Positions 28,301 through 38,245 of a stretch of DNA of 64,000 nucleotides are shown in pieces. Both the position numbers and the translations under genes were made by a program. Every line of letters begins with the position of its first letter. Positions within the stretch are counted from its first letter, which is position 1. The notes beneath the pieces are model-generated. The model did not search any database and was not told the origin of the DNA. It saw only the letters and a program-made list of their open reading frames with translations. The stretch comes from QHWT01 sp963755695. GTDB lineage: Bacteria; Acidobacteriota; Vicinamibacteria; Vicinamibacterales; 2-12-FULL-66-21. The stretch is taken from NCBI GenBank assembly GCA_963755695.1, contig CAVWLB010000010.1, forward strand, positions 3,150,555 to 3,214,554, written 5' to 3'.

Positions 28301-29894
28301 ATGGCATTTCCGCCCGAGAACGAAGCGCTCCTGCTGACCCGCGAGGTCGGGCATGCGACGCCAGTCGGCGAACGCCCCACCGGCCTGCCCATCGATCTCC
28401 TCATGCAGTCCGTTTCGCGGCTGCGTGTGCTCGCGCTGTTGTACGCCTTCGTGTTCTTCATGACGCTATTTCCGACGCTCCTGCTTCCGCAGCAGCGGGC
28501 TCGCATGCTCGGCAGCTTCGTCGTCTGGGGCCCCGGCGTGATTTCGATTGCCGTCGCCCTGTTCGTCGCTGCGCTGATTCGAAGCGCTCGGATGCCGCTC
28601 TCCGTCAAGGCTGAACATCGGACTGGCGTTCGAGGTTGCTGCCAGCTATGGCATCGCCGCCGCTGAGTTTCTCGACCCGACGGCGCTCGCCGTGAAGGCC
28701 GTTGGACGGGGCTCTCCTGGGTGGCGGTATGGACGGTGCTCTTCACGGTCGTCGTGCCAACGAAGCCGCGCCGCGCGTTGGCGGCCGCCCTCGCCTCGGT
28801 CAGCGCGGTGCCCGTCATGATCGGGTCCGCGATGGCGGCGGGTTACGCATCGTTCACGCCGGACCCGCTGGAATTCTTCTTCGGGCTCGTGTTCCCCTAT
28901 CTGCTCGTGGTGGTGATGGCCTACGTCGGCGCCCGCGTGGTCTACACCCTGGGCACTGAGGTCAGTCGCGCGCGCGAGTTGGGAAGCTATCGCTTGGTGG
29001 AACGACTGGGGCAGGGCGGCATGGGCGAGGTGTGGCGCGCCAAGCACCGGCTGCTGGCGCGCCCAGCGGCGATCAAGCTCATTCGGCCCTCGCTCACGGC
29101 CGACGGTCGCACGGCGTCTCCGAGGATGCGCGGCGCCGGTTCGAGCGCGAGGCGCAGGTCATCGCGAGCCTGCGCTCGCCGCATACCGTGAACCTCTTCG
29201 ATTTCGGCGTCTCCGCCGACGGTGCGTTCTACTACGTGATGGAACTGCTCGATGGGCTCGACGCCGAGACGCTCGTGCGCCGCACGGGGCCCGTCCCGGC
29301 GGAGCGGGCCATCCACCTGCTCCGGCAAGTGTGCCACTCCCTCTCCGAGGCCGAGTCGTGCGGTCTGGTCCACCGCGACATCAAGCCGGCCAACATCTTC
29401 CTGTGCCGCTACGGTGAGGATCACGACTTCGTGAAGGTCCTGGATTTCGGCATCGTCAAGGCGACGTACGACAACGGCGGAAACCGGGCCCGCGCTCACG
29501 CGGGAGATGACCGTCCGCGGGACGCCGGCGTTCATGGCGCCTGAGCAGGCGATGGGCTCGGCCGACGTGGACGGGCGCGCCGACATCTACGCGACCGGCT
29601 GCGTGGCCTACTGGCTGTTGACCGGGCAGCAGGTGTTCACGGCCGACACGCCGATGGCGCTCCTGCTCCATCATGCGCAGACGCCGGCGACACCGCCGTC
29701 GGCACAGGACGGAAGTGCCCATCCCTTCGGCTCTTGACGACCTGGTGCTGTCTTGCCTCGCCAAGGACCCGGCGGCGCGACCTCAGACCGCACGGGAGTT
29801 GTCGCGCCGGCTCGCAAGCGTCGAAGGGCCCAACGACTGGACCGACGATCGGGCCCGGGCTTGGTGGGTCAGCCACCAGCCGACCGCGTCGTAG
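28301..29894 (+). CDS. Ser/Thr kinase with N-terminal multi-helix membrane domain, about five frame breaks
   Basis: The N-terminal part has several membrane helices (VLALLYAFVFFMTLFPTLLL, GPGVISIAVALFVAALI, WVAVWTVLFTVVVPTK, FGLVFPYLLVVVMAYVGARV). The kinase follows at about residue 225: YRLVERLGQGGMGEVWRAKH, AAIKLIRPSL, RFEREAQVIASLRSPHTVNL, GLVHRDIKPANIFLC, KVLDFGIVKA, GTPAFMAPEQAMG and AARPQTARELSRRL. Frame changes occur near 28605, 28712, 29110, 29485 and 29705, the first two compensating. The domain order (membrane first, kinase last) is the reverse of the propeller kinases in this window. The kinase contains all catalytic motifs, so it is probably functional and the breaks are sequencing indels. 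Confidence 0.75.
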
Positions 29895-30648
29895 GCGACG
29901 TCGGCGGCGTGTGACGCCGCGCGGTCGGAGCCAACTTTTCCAATCGTCCCCCGTCAGATTGTCCAGGCACGCTCGTCCTGAGCGGCCGGGAGAATGGTGG
30001 GCGTCGGTCCTGATCACCAGTAGGACTGTATCGAGAGTGACCCGGCGCACCAGCGCACGCGTGAGCGCCGATGCAGCCACGCCGGGTCACCTCATCGGCC
30101 TGTTCATGTTCGCCATGGACTGGATCGGATTCGACAAGTGGAACCCAAATATTTTTGTCGGCGCTCGCAGTCTCACAGCATGTGGTGGCACCTCCCCGTC
30201 TTCCTCGCCCTCTAGGTGTGGTCGTCGGCATAGCGATGAGTCGAGACTCGCAGGCATAAGTGTTTGAATAACTCTCAATCGGAGAACTGGTAAAGACCAA
30301 ATCGAGCGCCTGCGACAACCGGTGAACGCGGCGGGCCATCTGCCGTTCGGCCCGCCGCGCTTCACGCTCGAGGCGTGCTTTTCCCTCCTCGGGCGTCTCC
30401 CAGTGCGCCGTACGACGCGCTTCGATCGCGGCCTTCGAGTACCGGCCATGCTTCCACCGCGCGCGCCTGGAGCGCTCGAGGCCCTCGGGCGTCCGCGGCC
30501 CGGTGCTCCGGCCGCCATGCATCCGGCATCGCTTCTTTCCCTTGATTGCCGGCGCCTGACACGGTTGTCCACGTCGCGTGCGAGCGCCGCAGCGCGGAGC
30601 CTTGAAGGTGTCGTTGACGGATTGCTGGTTGTTAAGGTTTGTTAACAT
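29869..30648 (-). CDS. HGG-x-STGP motif protein
   Basis: From ATG at 30648 the protein reads MLTNLNNQQSVNDTFKAPRC, GARTRRGQPCQAPAIKGKKR, then CRMHGGRSTGPRTPEGLERS and RRARWKHGRYSKAAIEARR. The C-x(n)-C-x(n)-C-x-x-H arrangement with HGG-STGP-T-EG is a known short motif family found in phage-derived and proteobacterial proteins, probably a zinc-binding DNA-associated module. Residues after about 130 look like non-conserved read-through (YSNTYACESRLIAMPTTT onward), so an indel may hide a shorter natural end near 30250. Single gene; no phage genes are adjacent. Confidence 0.5.
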   Translation of the reverse strand: MLTNLNNQQSVNDTFKAPRCGARTRRGQPCQAPAIKGKKRCRMHGGRSTGPRTPEGLERSRRARWKHGRYSKAAIEARRTAHWETPEEGKARLEREARRAERQMARRVHRLSQALDLVFTSSPIESYSNTYACESRLIAMPTTTPRGRGRRGGATTCCETASADKNIWVPLVESDPVHGEHEQADEVTRRGCIGAHACAGAPGHSRYSPTGDQDRRPPFSRPLRTSVPGQSDGGRLEKLAPTARRHTPPTSPTTRSAGG

Positions 30649-31226
30649 TTTCAGGCGGCCAGGCGCACGAGACGGTGGAGTCCCCACCTCCACAGGCGTT
30701 CACTTCCCGTTGGGGATGCGAACCCGTGCTGCGCGGCGCGGACCGAACCTGACAGCCAAACGAACGGCTTCCCGGATCAAGCGGCACATACGGACGCGCG
30801 CGTACCAAGCCGAACGGGTGGTGCAGCGCGGCCTGCTGGTCGGCACGTCGATCCGCGGGCTGGACGTCACCGCGTATCTGTTCAACCCGGACGACAGCAA
30901 GCCGATTCTGGTCCTGGCGTTCGCCGTGTCCTTCTAGATCTCGCCTCGGGGGGCTGTGCTTGCGGTGGGCACCACCTCGCCCGGTCCGCCCGGGGCCGAT
31001 TGAGCTTTGGAGAGGAACTCGGTCAGAGCTGAAGAAGACGGACACGAGCAGCGTGCAGGTAACCAGGGTGACCGCGCCTCTCTCAGCCGCCTAGAGCCCG
31101 TGGTGCGGCGCTATATGGGACCGTCAGCTGTTCGCGGTTTTTGGCTCGCCGCTCCCGTTCGTCTGGCGGTTCGCCTGATGCCCTCCCGTCATTCTGGCGG
31201 GCGGTCTTCGACTGGGCCCGTTGCGG
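30649..31226. other. Region without a supported gene
   Basis: A plus-strand open frame ends at 30937 (LDVTAYLFNPDDSKPILVLA) but lacks a convincing start or family. The rest shows only antisense-type frames. Confidence 0.25.
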
Positions 31227-31379
31227 AGTCCCGACGCTCTCACCGGCTAGGTCACGCTCGCACGCCACCCGGAAGAGATCCCGTCCACCCTCCGCGATGT
31301 GATCGAGATACAGCTCCCGGCATTCAACAGGCGGCATGATCGCCAGAATGGTCTGGCGCTCGCAGCCAATGACGAGCAT
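31227..31379 (-). pseudogene. ATP-dependent DNA ligase (LigD-like) fragment
   Basis: The minus frame reads CERQTILAIMPPVECRELYL, DHIAEGGRDLFRVACERDLA and GESVG. This matches the segment of LigD-type ligases before motif IV (LYLDHI...G..LFr.aCERDLEGIVGK). Catalytic Lys and all flanking domains are absent. A second ligase piece is at 53345. Confidence 0.45.
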
Positions 31380-31607
31380 CGAGCGGTGCTGGCGGCAAAT
31401 CGCTCGGCCCTTCGACAATGCCCGAATCATATGCTCGCGCGGGCGGGATTATCCGGACATCGGATCCGTTAGTGCTATCGTTGCTTCTTCCCCCGATTAC
31501 ATGTTCACACCGAGGCCCCCAGGCCTGCCTCTCCGAGACTACATGAATACTCGTCCGCTCGCCCGCGCGGCCGCGTTCGCGGTTGCTATCGCGCTGTTTA
31601 CGCCAGG

Positions 31608-32720
31608 TGTGCCTACCAGAAACGTCGTAAGCAGTGCGTTGATTGAAGTTGCGCTCGACGTCGAATAGGCTCGACTCGTGGCCTCCGTCGTCGTTTCGCT
31701 GGTCTTCGCGCTTCGGTCAGCCGCTCGATCGCGCGCGGCTCTGCACCTCGAGATCCTCGCGCTCCGGCATCAGTTGGCGGTCCTGAATCGCTCGCGCCCC
31801 TCGCGACTTCGTCTGACCGCGGCGGATCGGGTGCTCTGGGCGTGGCTGTCGCAGGCGTGGAGCGGTTGGCGGCCGGCGCTCGTCCTCGTCAAGCCGGACA
31901 CCGTACTCGCCTGGCACCGACGCGGGTTTCGCCTGTTCTGGACGTGGAAGAGTCGGTACCGTACGGGTCGTCCAGCCGCGGCTCCCGAGGTCCGCGCGTT
32001 GATTCGTCGAATGGCCGCCGCGAATCCGCTCTGGGGTGCGCCGCGGATTCATGGGGAACTGCAGAAGCTGGGGATCTCGGTGAGTCAGGCGACCGTCGCG
32101 AAGTACATGCCGCGACGAGACACGCCACCATCACAGCCGTGGCGAACGTTCCTGGCCAACCATGTCGGCCAGATCATGGCTGCCGATTTCTTCGTCGTGC
32201 CAACGGTCACCTACCGGCTGTTGTTCGTGCTCGTCATCCTCGCGCACGACCGGCGACGGATCGTCCACGTCGCCGTCACCGACCATCCCACGGCCGCATG
32301 GACGGCCCAACAACTCCGCAACGCCTTTCCCGAGGACCAGGCGCCGCGGTACCTGCTGCACGACCGCGATACCGCATTCACGGACGTCGTGTCCACCATC
32401 GGCGCGATGCAGATCCACGAGGTCCTCACGGCGCCGCGATCGCCGTGGCAGAACGCCTACGTCGAGCGCGTCATTGGCTCGATCCGACGTGAGTGCCTCG
32501 ATCACGTGATCGTACTCAGTGTCGCCGGGCTCCAGCGCGTCCTCGCCGACTACGTCGCGTACTACATGAACACGAGGACGCACCTGAGTCTCGGCAAGGA
32601 CGCACCGGCGTCACGACCCGCCACGCCGCTCTCTGCCGGACGCATCGTCGAGATTCCACAGGTGAACGGCCTGCATCACCGCTACGACCGCGCAGCGGCG
32701 TAGCGACGGTTCCAAAAGCC
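31608..32720 (+). mobile_element. IS-B, apparently complete copy
   Basis: The left end is TGTGCCTACCAGAAACGTCG at 31608, also seen at 14724 and, more diverged, at 44910. It carries one intact transposase gene. The right end could not be fixed because no matching inverted repeat is visible after 32703, so the end given is approximate. Confidence 0.65.
31678..32703 (+). CDS. IS-B transposase, integrase-core DDE type
   Basis: The 341-residue protein starts at GTG 31678 (MASVVVSLVFALRSAARSRA). It has the N-terminal LHLEILALRHQLAVLNRSRP helix, a helix-turn-helix part (AANPLWGAPRIHGELQKLGI), and an rve core with Asp in IMAADFFVVPTVTYRLLFVL, Asp in RYLLHDRDTAFTD and Glu in YVERVIGSIRRECLDHV. The end, VNGLHHRYDRAAA, matches the C-terminal motif of the IS-C transposases. 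It is uninterrupted and could be active. Related to, but clearly distinct from, IS-A and IS-D. Confidence 0.85.
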   Translation: MASVVVSLVFALRSAARSRAALHLEILALRHQLAVLNRSRPSRLRLTAADRVLWAWLSQAWSGWRPALVLVKPDTVLAWHRRGFRLFWTWKSRYRTGRPAAAPEVRALIRRMAAANPLWGAPRIHGELQKLGISVSQATVAKYMPRRDTPPSQPWRTFLANHVGQIMAADFFVVPTVTYRLLFVLVILAHDRRRIVHVAVTDHPTAAWTAQQLRNAFPEDQAPRYLLHDRDTAFTDVVSTIGAMQIHEVLTAPRSPWQNAYVERVIGSIRRECLDHVIVLSVAGLQRVLADYVAYYMNTRTHLSLGKDAPASRPATPLSAGRIVEIPQVNGLHHRYDRAAA

Positions 32721-32891
32721 CCGTCGTTTCGGTGCTCGTGCGCCAGCTGACGGACGGCCTTGGCGTGTTCAGTCAGGTCGACACCGACGGCGATGCTCCG
32801 CGTTGGAGTGATGCCTCCGGGTGCACCACGGCTCAACGCCAACCTGTGATCAACGCCATTGAGCTCGCGCTGAGCATGCCAGATCGACTTC

Positions 32892-33206
32892 TCAGTAGGG
32901 ACAGGATCGAACGATCCGGCCGGTTGGCCGTGACGTGATCCACCCCAACGCGCCGCGGGCTTCCACACTCGCTCGACGGTCGTCAATGGTGATCTCGAGC
33001 GGCCAGTCACCGGCCTCGGCTTCCGATCTCACACGGTGGCACGCGAAGACAATACCTGCGGATTCCCAGATGTCCGACGCTTCCGTGCAGATTCGATACA
33101 CGAGGGAATCGGTGACGTCACGGGGCGCAAAGACGGCGAACGGAACGGCCTGTACCCCGTCGCCCCTGACGAAGATCGGAAGAACTGCCAACCAGAATGC
33201 GAGCAT
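32892..33206 (-). CDS. Secreted hypothetical protein, C-terminus lost
   Basis: From ATG at 33206 (MLAFWLAVLPIFVRGDGVQA) there is a short signal-like segment, then PFAVFAPRDVTDSLVYRICT, EASDIWESAGIVFACHRVRS and GDWPLEITIDDRRASVEARG, ALGWIT. I recall secreted acidobacterial proteins with the pattern '.ry..A..IW..aGi.F.wrr...... ...I.......LGWI.F', sometimes followed by a zinc-protease-like HE..H; here that part is missing and the frame degrades near 32950, shortly after the IS-B copy. Probably truncated by the IS. Confidence 0.45.
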   Translation of the reverse strand: MLAFWLAVLPIFVRGDGVQAVPFAVFAPRDVTDSLVYRICTEASDIWESAGIVFACHRVRSEAEAGDWPLEITIDDRRASVEARGALGWITSRPTGRIVRSCPY

Positions 33207-33290
33207 CGGCGTGTCTCGTGGAATGCGCGTGAGGGCTCGCTGGCGAGCGGTGTTCGGCCTCGCCAGCGAGCCCTCTTGCATGTCCAATGC

Positions 33291-33791
33291 TTACCGGCGC
33301 CTCACGGCGTTGGGGTGGTTACGCGGGTCATCGTTTGGGTTGACGTAGTTGAACTCGACCGGTCCCTCTCCGTACAGCACGATGGTGGTCTCTTCATCGC
33401 GGGTGAACGCGAAATGATTCACGTTGGCCGACGCATCGACGAAGCCGCCGACGGTCAGCTTCGTGTTGGTGCTCGAGCGTTTGTCGAGCACGTCCCCCAT
33501 CCCGAACAGGAGCGCGCCCGAGGTGACGACGACGTGCTCGTCGGTGGGGTGTGAGTGGGCCGGAATCGCGTAGTGGTCGGGGAACTTCAAACGGACGGCA
33601 TAGGGCACCGGCTTCGTCGGATCGCCGTCGAGCACGGCGATCTCGGCTCCCTTCGGGAGCAGCGGCGGCGCGGGGCTCCATTTCGCGTCCTTGAGGTTTT
33701 GACCGGCGTGTGGATGGTCAGCGCGCATGGCAACACTGGCAGCGGTCAGGAACAAGCCGGCGACGATAATCACAGAAGCGAAGGTCTTCAA
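33291..33791 (-). CDS. Secreted cupin-domain protein
   Basis: The 166-residue protein has a signal peptide (MKTFASVIIVAGLFLTAASV) and a ribosome-binding site TAGGAGGACA. It then reads LKDAKWSPAPPLLPKGAEIA, VLDGDPTKPVPYAVRLKFPD and HYAIPAHSHPTDEHVVVTSG. The PAHSHPTDEHVVVTSG motif supplies the cupin metal ligands (His, His, Glu/His). The end is VLYGEGPVEFNYVNPNDDPR. Secreted single-domain cupins of this type are frequent in acidobacteria and proteobacteria; a small-molecule binding or isomerase role is possible but unproven. The gene is intact. Confidence 0.8.
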   Translation of the reverse strand: MKTFASVIIVAGLFLTAASVAMRADHPHAGQNLKDAKWSPAPPLLPKGAEIAVLDGDPTKPVPYAVRLKFPDHYAIPAHSHPTDEHVVVTSGALLFGMGDVLDKRSSTNTKLTVGGFVDASANVNHFAFTRDEETTIVLYGEGPVEFNYVNPNDDPRNHPNAVRRR

Positions 33792-34113
33792 CGTGTCCTC
33801 CTACCGGAGCGCCGGAAATCGGCGCTCCTTCCTTTGAATGCGCGGACGAGGCTCGTCCCACCATGGGTCGACCCGCGTCCACGGGGCTGGCGTTGTGCGC
33901 GGCCAGCGGCGCGATAGGACGACTCTATGGCGCTCACGTGGAAGCGGGCGTGGGAGCCGGCGTGGAATCGCGCGTGGAATCTGACGACGGACGGGCTTCC
34001 GGCCTGCGCTTGTCGATCCGCCGATCGTCAAGGCACAATGCGGTCGTGAGTCGCAGCTGGGGCCGCTTTGGCCGCACCGCTGCCCAAACGGGCCGCTGAG
34101 CGGGCAGCGACGC
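33792..34113. other. Divergent intergenic region (cupin / SARP regulator)
   Basis: This holds the promoters of the minus-strand cupin gene and the plus-strand regulator. The stretch 33940-33980 is a purine-rich run of GGAATCGCG and GTGGAA repeats. No gene is supported. Confidence 0.35.
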
Positions 34114-36120
34114 GTGAATAGGTCGGCATGGGCGTTTCAGGGGTACACGGCGCGCAGCAGTCCAACGCGGCGGAGCCCGCTCGAGATCCACATGCTCGGC
34201 CCGTTGCGGGTGTCTCGACGAGGCCGCCCCGTCGCGCTTCCGGCCTCGCGCAAGGTGCGCGCGCTACTCGCGTACCTGGCGCTGGCGCCGAAGCCCGTCG
34301 CCAGAGGCCCGCTGTGCGAACTGTTGTGGGACGTCCCCAACGATCCGCGCGGCGAACTGCGTTGGTGCCTGAGCAAGATCCGTGGCCTGCTCGACGACCG
34401 TGCGTGCCGGCGAGTGCTCACGCGTGGGGACACCGTTCAGCTGGATCTGTCGCAGTGTCTGGTCGACGTGCTCGACGTCCTGCGGGCCGCCGAGGCCGGG
34501 ATCGAGACGCTGTCTCCGGAGCGACTCGGGGCGCTCGCGGCATCATTCGAGGGGGAATTTCTCGAAAGTCTGGCGATTGACGGCAGCCCCGTGTTTACCG
34601 CCTGGCTGACCGCACAGCGTCGTCGGCTTCGCAGCTGTCGCACGGCGGTGCTCGAGCAGCTCGTCATGCGCGGCCCGGATGACCAGGCGCTCGTGTACCT
34701 CGACAGGTGGCTCGAGCTCGCGCCGTTCGATCAGCGGGCGCACGAGTGCCTCTTCAAGGCGCTCGCGCGACAAGGCAAGATTCGCGAAGCCGAAGCCCAC
34801 CTGGCGACGACCATCGATCTGTTCGAACGTGAAGGCCTCGAGAGCACGTCGATTCGCACGGCCTGGCGCGCAGCGCGCACGGCGACGGGCATTGCGATTC
34901 AGGAGCCTCACGAACCGGGCGCCGACACCGCTGGTCGTGGTCGCGCCTCCATTGCGGTCATGCCGTTCATCGATCGATCATCGGCCCCGCAAGCCGGGGT
35001 GGCGCTGCCGACGCCCTCGCGCATGACGTGATCACCCGGCTGGCCAAGCTGCGCAGCCTGTTCGTCATTGCGCAGGGCACGGTCTTCGCTCTGCACGAGC
35101 GAAGCGTCGGCGCAGAGGAGGCGGGTCGCCTCCTGAATGTCGACTATGTCGTGAGCGGCTCGACACGCGTGCTGGGGACACGACTGACGGTGACCGTCGA
35201 GCTGGCTGAAACGCGTAGCGCCCGGATCGTCTGGGCCGAGATCTTCAACCTCATATTCGACGATGCCTTCGTGGTCCTCGACGAGATCGGCAATCGCATT
35301 GTCGCGTCGATCGCCAGCGAGATCGAAACCCTCGAACGCGATCGGGCCATCCTGAAGCCACCCAGCTCTTGGATGCGTGGGGCGCATACCATCGAGGCCT
35401 CTGGCACATGTACCAGATACGCCAGGCCGACAACGAGCACGCCCGACACTTCTTCGAGACGGCGCTTCGCCTGGATCCGACGTTCTCGCGCGCTACGCGG
35501 GACTCTCGTTCACGCATTTTCAAGATGCCTTCCAGAACTGGAACGATCGAGCAGCGGGGACGGAGCAGGCGTATCGAGCTGCGGTGCAGGGGCTCATAGC
35601 CGACGAGCGCGACCCGGCCGTCCACTGGGCGATGGGCCGGGCGCTCATGCTGCGGGGGCAGCCCGACGAATCGATCAGCGCGCTCACGCGGTCGATCGAC
35701 CTTAGCCCGAACTTCGCGCTCGGTCACTATAACCTCTCCTTCGTTCAGGCGATTGTCGGGGACGCCCACGCGGCCATCAGCGCGGCCGACTACTCGCGCC
35801 ACCTCAGCCCGTTCGACCCGATGCTGTTCGGCATGCTCGGCGCGCGGGCGATGGCACTGGTTCGCCTGGGGCGCTTCGAGGAGGGCGCGAGCTGGGCGGT
35901 CAAAGCGGCGGCGCGCCCCAATGCATTTCCTCACATGCACGCGATCGCCGCGTGTTGCCTGGCACTGGCCGGGTCGCTCGAGCAAGCGCGGGCACACGTC
36001 GCCGCCGTGCGGCACACCTCTCCGCGCTACCGCCTGGCGGACTTTTTCACGGCGTTCCCCTTCGACCGTGACGGCCAGACACTCTTTCGCAGGGGCGCCC
36101 GACTCGTCGGACTCACGTGA
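34114..36120 (+). CDS. SARP/BTAD-type regulator with TPR C-terminus, three frame breaks
   Basis: The N-terminal part is a winged helix plus BTAD: LEIHMLGPLRVSRRGRPVAL, ASRKVRALLAYLALAPKPVA, LCELLWDVPNDPRGELRWCL, SKIRGLLDD, then helical repeats (ALVYLDRWLELAPFDQRAHE, LFKALARQGKIREAEAHLAT). A middle section (RASIAVMPFIDRSS, VITRLAKLRSLFVIAQGTVF, VDYVVSGSTRVLGTRLTVTV) is the TolB-like/FlgO-like module that follows such regulators in acidobacteria and rhizobia. TPRs end the protein (AMGRALMLRGQPDESISALT, FALGHYNLSFVQAIVGDAHA). Frame changes lie near 35005, 35365 and 35500. The start at GTG 34114 is provisional; coding resemblance begins about 25 codons later. All domains are present, so it is probably functional. 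Confidence 0.75.
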
Positions 36121-36203
36121 GCGTACCACTGGGTGCCAGGTCCTGCGGCCACGCCGACATCCGCCGGCCTGTTCACTATGGCCAGCAAGCGAAGGAATTC
36201 ATC

Positions 36204-36657
36204 ATGTCGAAGGAACAGGAAAACAAGGCCATCGTAGGCCGCTGGTTCAAAGAGTTCTGGGGCAATCCCTGGAACCCCGAGGTGGTCGACGAACTCGCCA
36301 CGCCCGACATCCTCTTGCAATATTCGCTGCATGCGCCGCGCCGCGGCCGCGAGGACGTGAAGAAGTTCATGACCGGGTTCCGCGAAGCGTTCCCGGATCT
36401 GAACTTTCGGGGCGCGGCGGACCTCATCGCCGAGGGCGACTACGTGGTCGGTCGTTGGGAAGGCGGCGGCACGCACACGGGTCCTGCTTTCAGTGACTTT
36501 CTTCGGGTCCCTTCCGGCTGCTTCTGGCCGGAAGATGCGGTTCACCGGAACGACCGTGCTTCGTGTCGAAAACGGCAAGATCGCAGAGGAAATCGGCCTG
36601 GACGATGGGGTGACCGCGCTGCAGCAACTCGGCCTCTTAACGTGCGGCGTGAAGTGA
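36204..36657 (+). CDS. SnoaL-like ester cyclase-family protein, one frame break
   Basis: Starting at ATG 36204 the protein reads MSKEQENKAIVGRWFKEFWG, NPWNPEVVDELATPDILLQY, APRRGREDVKKFMTGFREAF, PDLNFRGAADLIAEGDYVVG and RWEGGGTHTGPAFSDFL. After a frame change near 36495 it continues PAASGRKMRFTGTTVLRVEN, GKIAEEIGLDDGVTALQQLG. This is the NTF2-like fold of the SnoaL/polyketide cyclase family. The role is uncertain; such proteins often act as small-molecule isomerases or remain uncharacterised. It follows the SARP regulator by 83 bases on the same strand. Confidence 0.75.
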
Positions 36658-37046
36658 TCGCCGCGTCAATTTCGCCGGCATCAGCGACCACTCGTTGTGA
36701 CGTGAACCGGACCGGCGGCTGGCACCCGGTCTGGTTCACAAGCAAGGAGAAATATCGAATCAACAGGGCCTACACGAGCGGTGGGAAGCCGCTTGATGAC
36801 TGGCCCCCAAAGAACGGCCCGTTATGTTCCACAACTCAACCGAGCCGATCTAAGGCTGGCCACTCAAAGAAGTTGAGCAACCCGCCGAGCCGCAGACGGC
36901 ATCGCACGCGACTCGTGATCATGATCGCCGGCGTGCCTTCGGGATCGGCGCGGTGACATAGAGCCCACTTCCTCTGTTGTCCGCGAAATGACGTTCTCGT
37001 TTGTGTCAGAACTGTGTACATGCCCCCGAAAACCTGGGGCAACACC
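36658..37046. other. Non-coding stretch before IS-D
   Basis: No gene or repeat is visible. Short open frames here lack starts and family resemblance. Confidence 0.35.
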
Positions 37047-38245
37047 TGAAGGGTGCGAAAACATCGTCACGCTGCTCGGACGTACTCGTGAACGACCCCG
37101 CCGAGACGGTCACGACGCACAATGCAGCCGTCATTGAATGTCGAAGGCGATGCCACCGGGCGCCAGCCGTCAGGCGGGGCGAGCGACAGCGCTCGATGCG
37201 GCCGGTGCCGATTGTAGTGATCCACGAACACGTCAAGGATCCGCTCCAGGTGCTGGTGGTTCAGAACGAGGAGCCTGTCCAGACATTCCGTGCGGACCGT
37301 CCGGACAAACCGCTCGGCGACCCCGTTGGCCTGTGGCGCCCGAAACGGTGTCTGAACAACCTCAATCCGGTCGCTTCGAAAGACGTCATCAAACCGGTCG
37401 GTGAACTTCTGATCCCGATCGCGAATCAGAAACCGGATCGGTTCCGAACGGTCCTCCAACGCCCACGACAGCTGCCGCGCCTGCTGAACAACCCATGGCC
37501 CGCTTGGATTCGGCGTGCAACCGGCGAAATGCACACGACGGCTGCCCAACTCGATAAAGAAGAGAATGTAAAGGCGCTGCAGCCAGATTGTCTCGACCGT
37601 GAAGAAATCAACGGCTAACAGGCTTTGACGATGTGTCCGGACGAATTCGCGCCAGGTCATTTCCCGCCGTTTGCCCGCCGGCCCGAGACCAGCGGCGCGG
37701 AGCCACGCGCGCACGGTCGTCGCTGAAACCGCGACCTCAAGCCCCTTGAGTTCGCCGACGATCCGCAGATAGCCCCATCGCGGATTCTCGCGCGCGAGCT
37801 GCAGCACCAACGCTCGAGTCTCACGCCGCATCGGGGGCCGACCGACGGGACGCGGGTACGTCCATCGCTTCGCGACCAGACGTCGATGCCAGCTCAACAG
37901 CGTGGCCGGCGTGACGATGAACGATCGCCACTGCCCGCGCGGCAACAATCGACTCGCAGCGGCCAGGAACACGCGGTCGACGGCAGTGATCGGCGGGCGG
38001 CGCGTGGTACGCCGAAGAATGGCGAGTTCGTGCCGAAGCACGATGATTTCGAGGTCCGTGAACTCCCTCGAGCGAGCGCGCAGCACCACGCATTCGAGAA
38101 ACCAGCGGAGGAACACGTAGCAGAACGACACGAGCACGCAACCTCCTACGTAGCCGGGCTAAACGGCCCAATGCTACGCACAAGCTCGGTCGATTCGTTG
38201 GGCGGCACAGTCTGAATGGCTGGATCCGAATTTCTGCACCCTTCA
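37047..38245 (-). mobile_element. IS-D, complete copy (1199 bp)
   Basis: The left end TGAAGGGTGCGAAAAC and the complement of the right end TGAAGGGTGCAGAAAT are terminal inverted repeats. No target duplication is clear. A second full copy is at 50323-51520, and fragments are at 24346 and 53593. Confidence 0.8.
37067..38137 (-). CDS. IS-D transposase, integrase-core DDE type
   Basis: The 356-residue single-ORF protein reads MLVSFCYVFLRWFLECVVLR, FTDLEIIVLRHELAILRRTT, ARENPRWGYLRIVGELKGLE and then the rve core. The catalytic residues lie in LLAVDFFTVETIW, RFLIRDRDQKFTD and QANGVAERFVRTVRTECLDR. The end is RRDRLGGVVHEYVRAA. It resembles the IS-A transposase throughout, so IS-A and IS-D are sister groups. 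The frame is uninterrupted and the element may be active. Confidence 0.85.
   Translation of the reverse strand: MLVSFCYVFLRWFLECVVLRARSREFTDLEIIVLRHELAILRRTTRRPPITAVDRVFLAAASRLLPRGQWRSFIVTPATLLSWHRRLVAKRWTYPRPVGRPPMRRETRALVLQLARENPRWGYLRIVGELKGLEVAVSATTVRAWLRAAGLGPAGKRREMTWREFVRTHRQSLLAVDFFTVETIWLQRLYILFFIELGSRRVHFAGCTPNPSGPWVVQQARQLSWALEDRSEPIRFLIRDRDQKFTDRFDDVFRSDRIEVVQTPFRAPQANGVAERFVRTVRTECLDRLLVLNHQHLERILDVFVDHYNRHRPHRALSLAPPDGWRPVASPSTFNDGCIVRRDRLGGVVHEYVRAA

Noticed and set aside
27466..28818. 450-codon minus-strand open frame
   Set aside because: It is antisense to the nitrilase-type gene and the kinase membrane domain, both with clear motifs on the plus strand.
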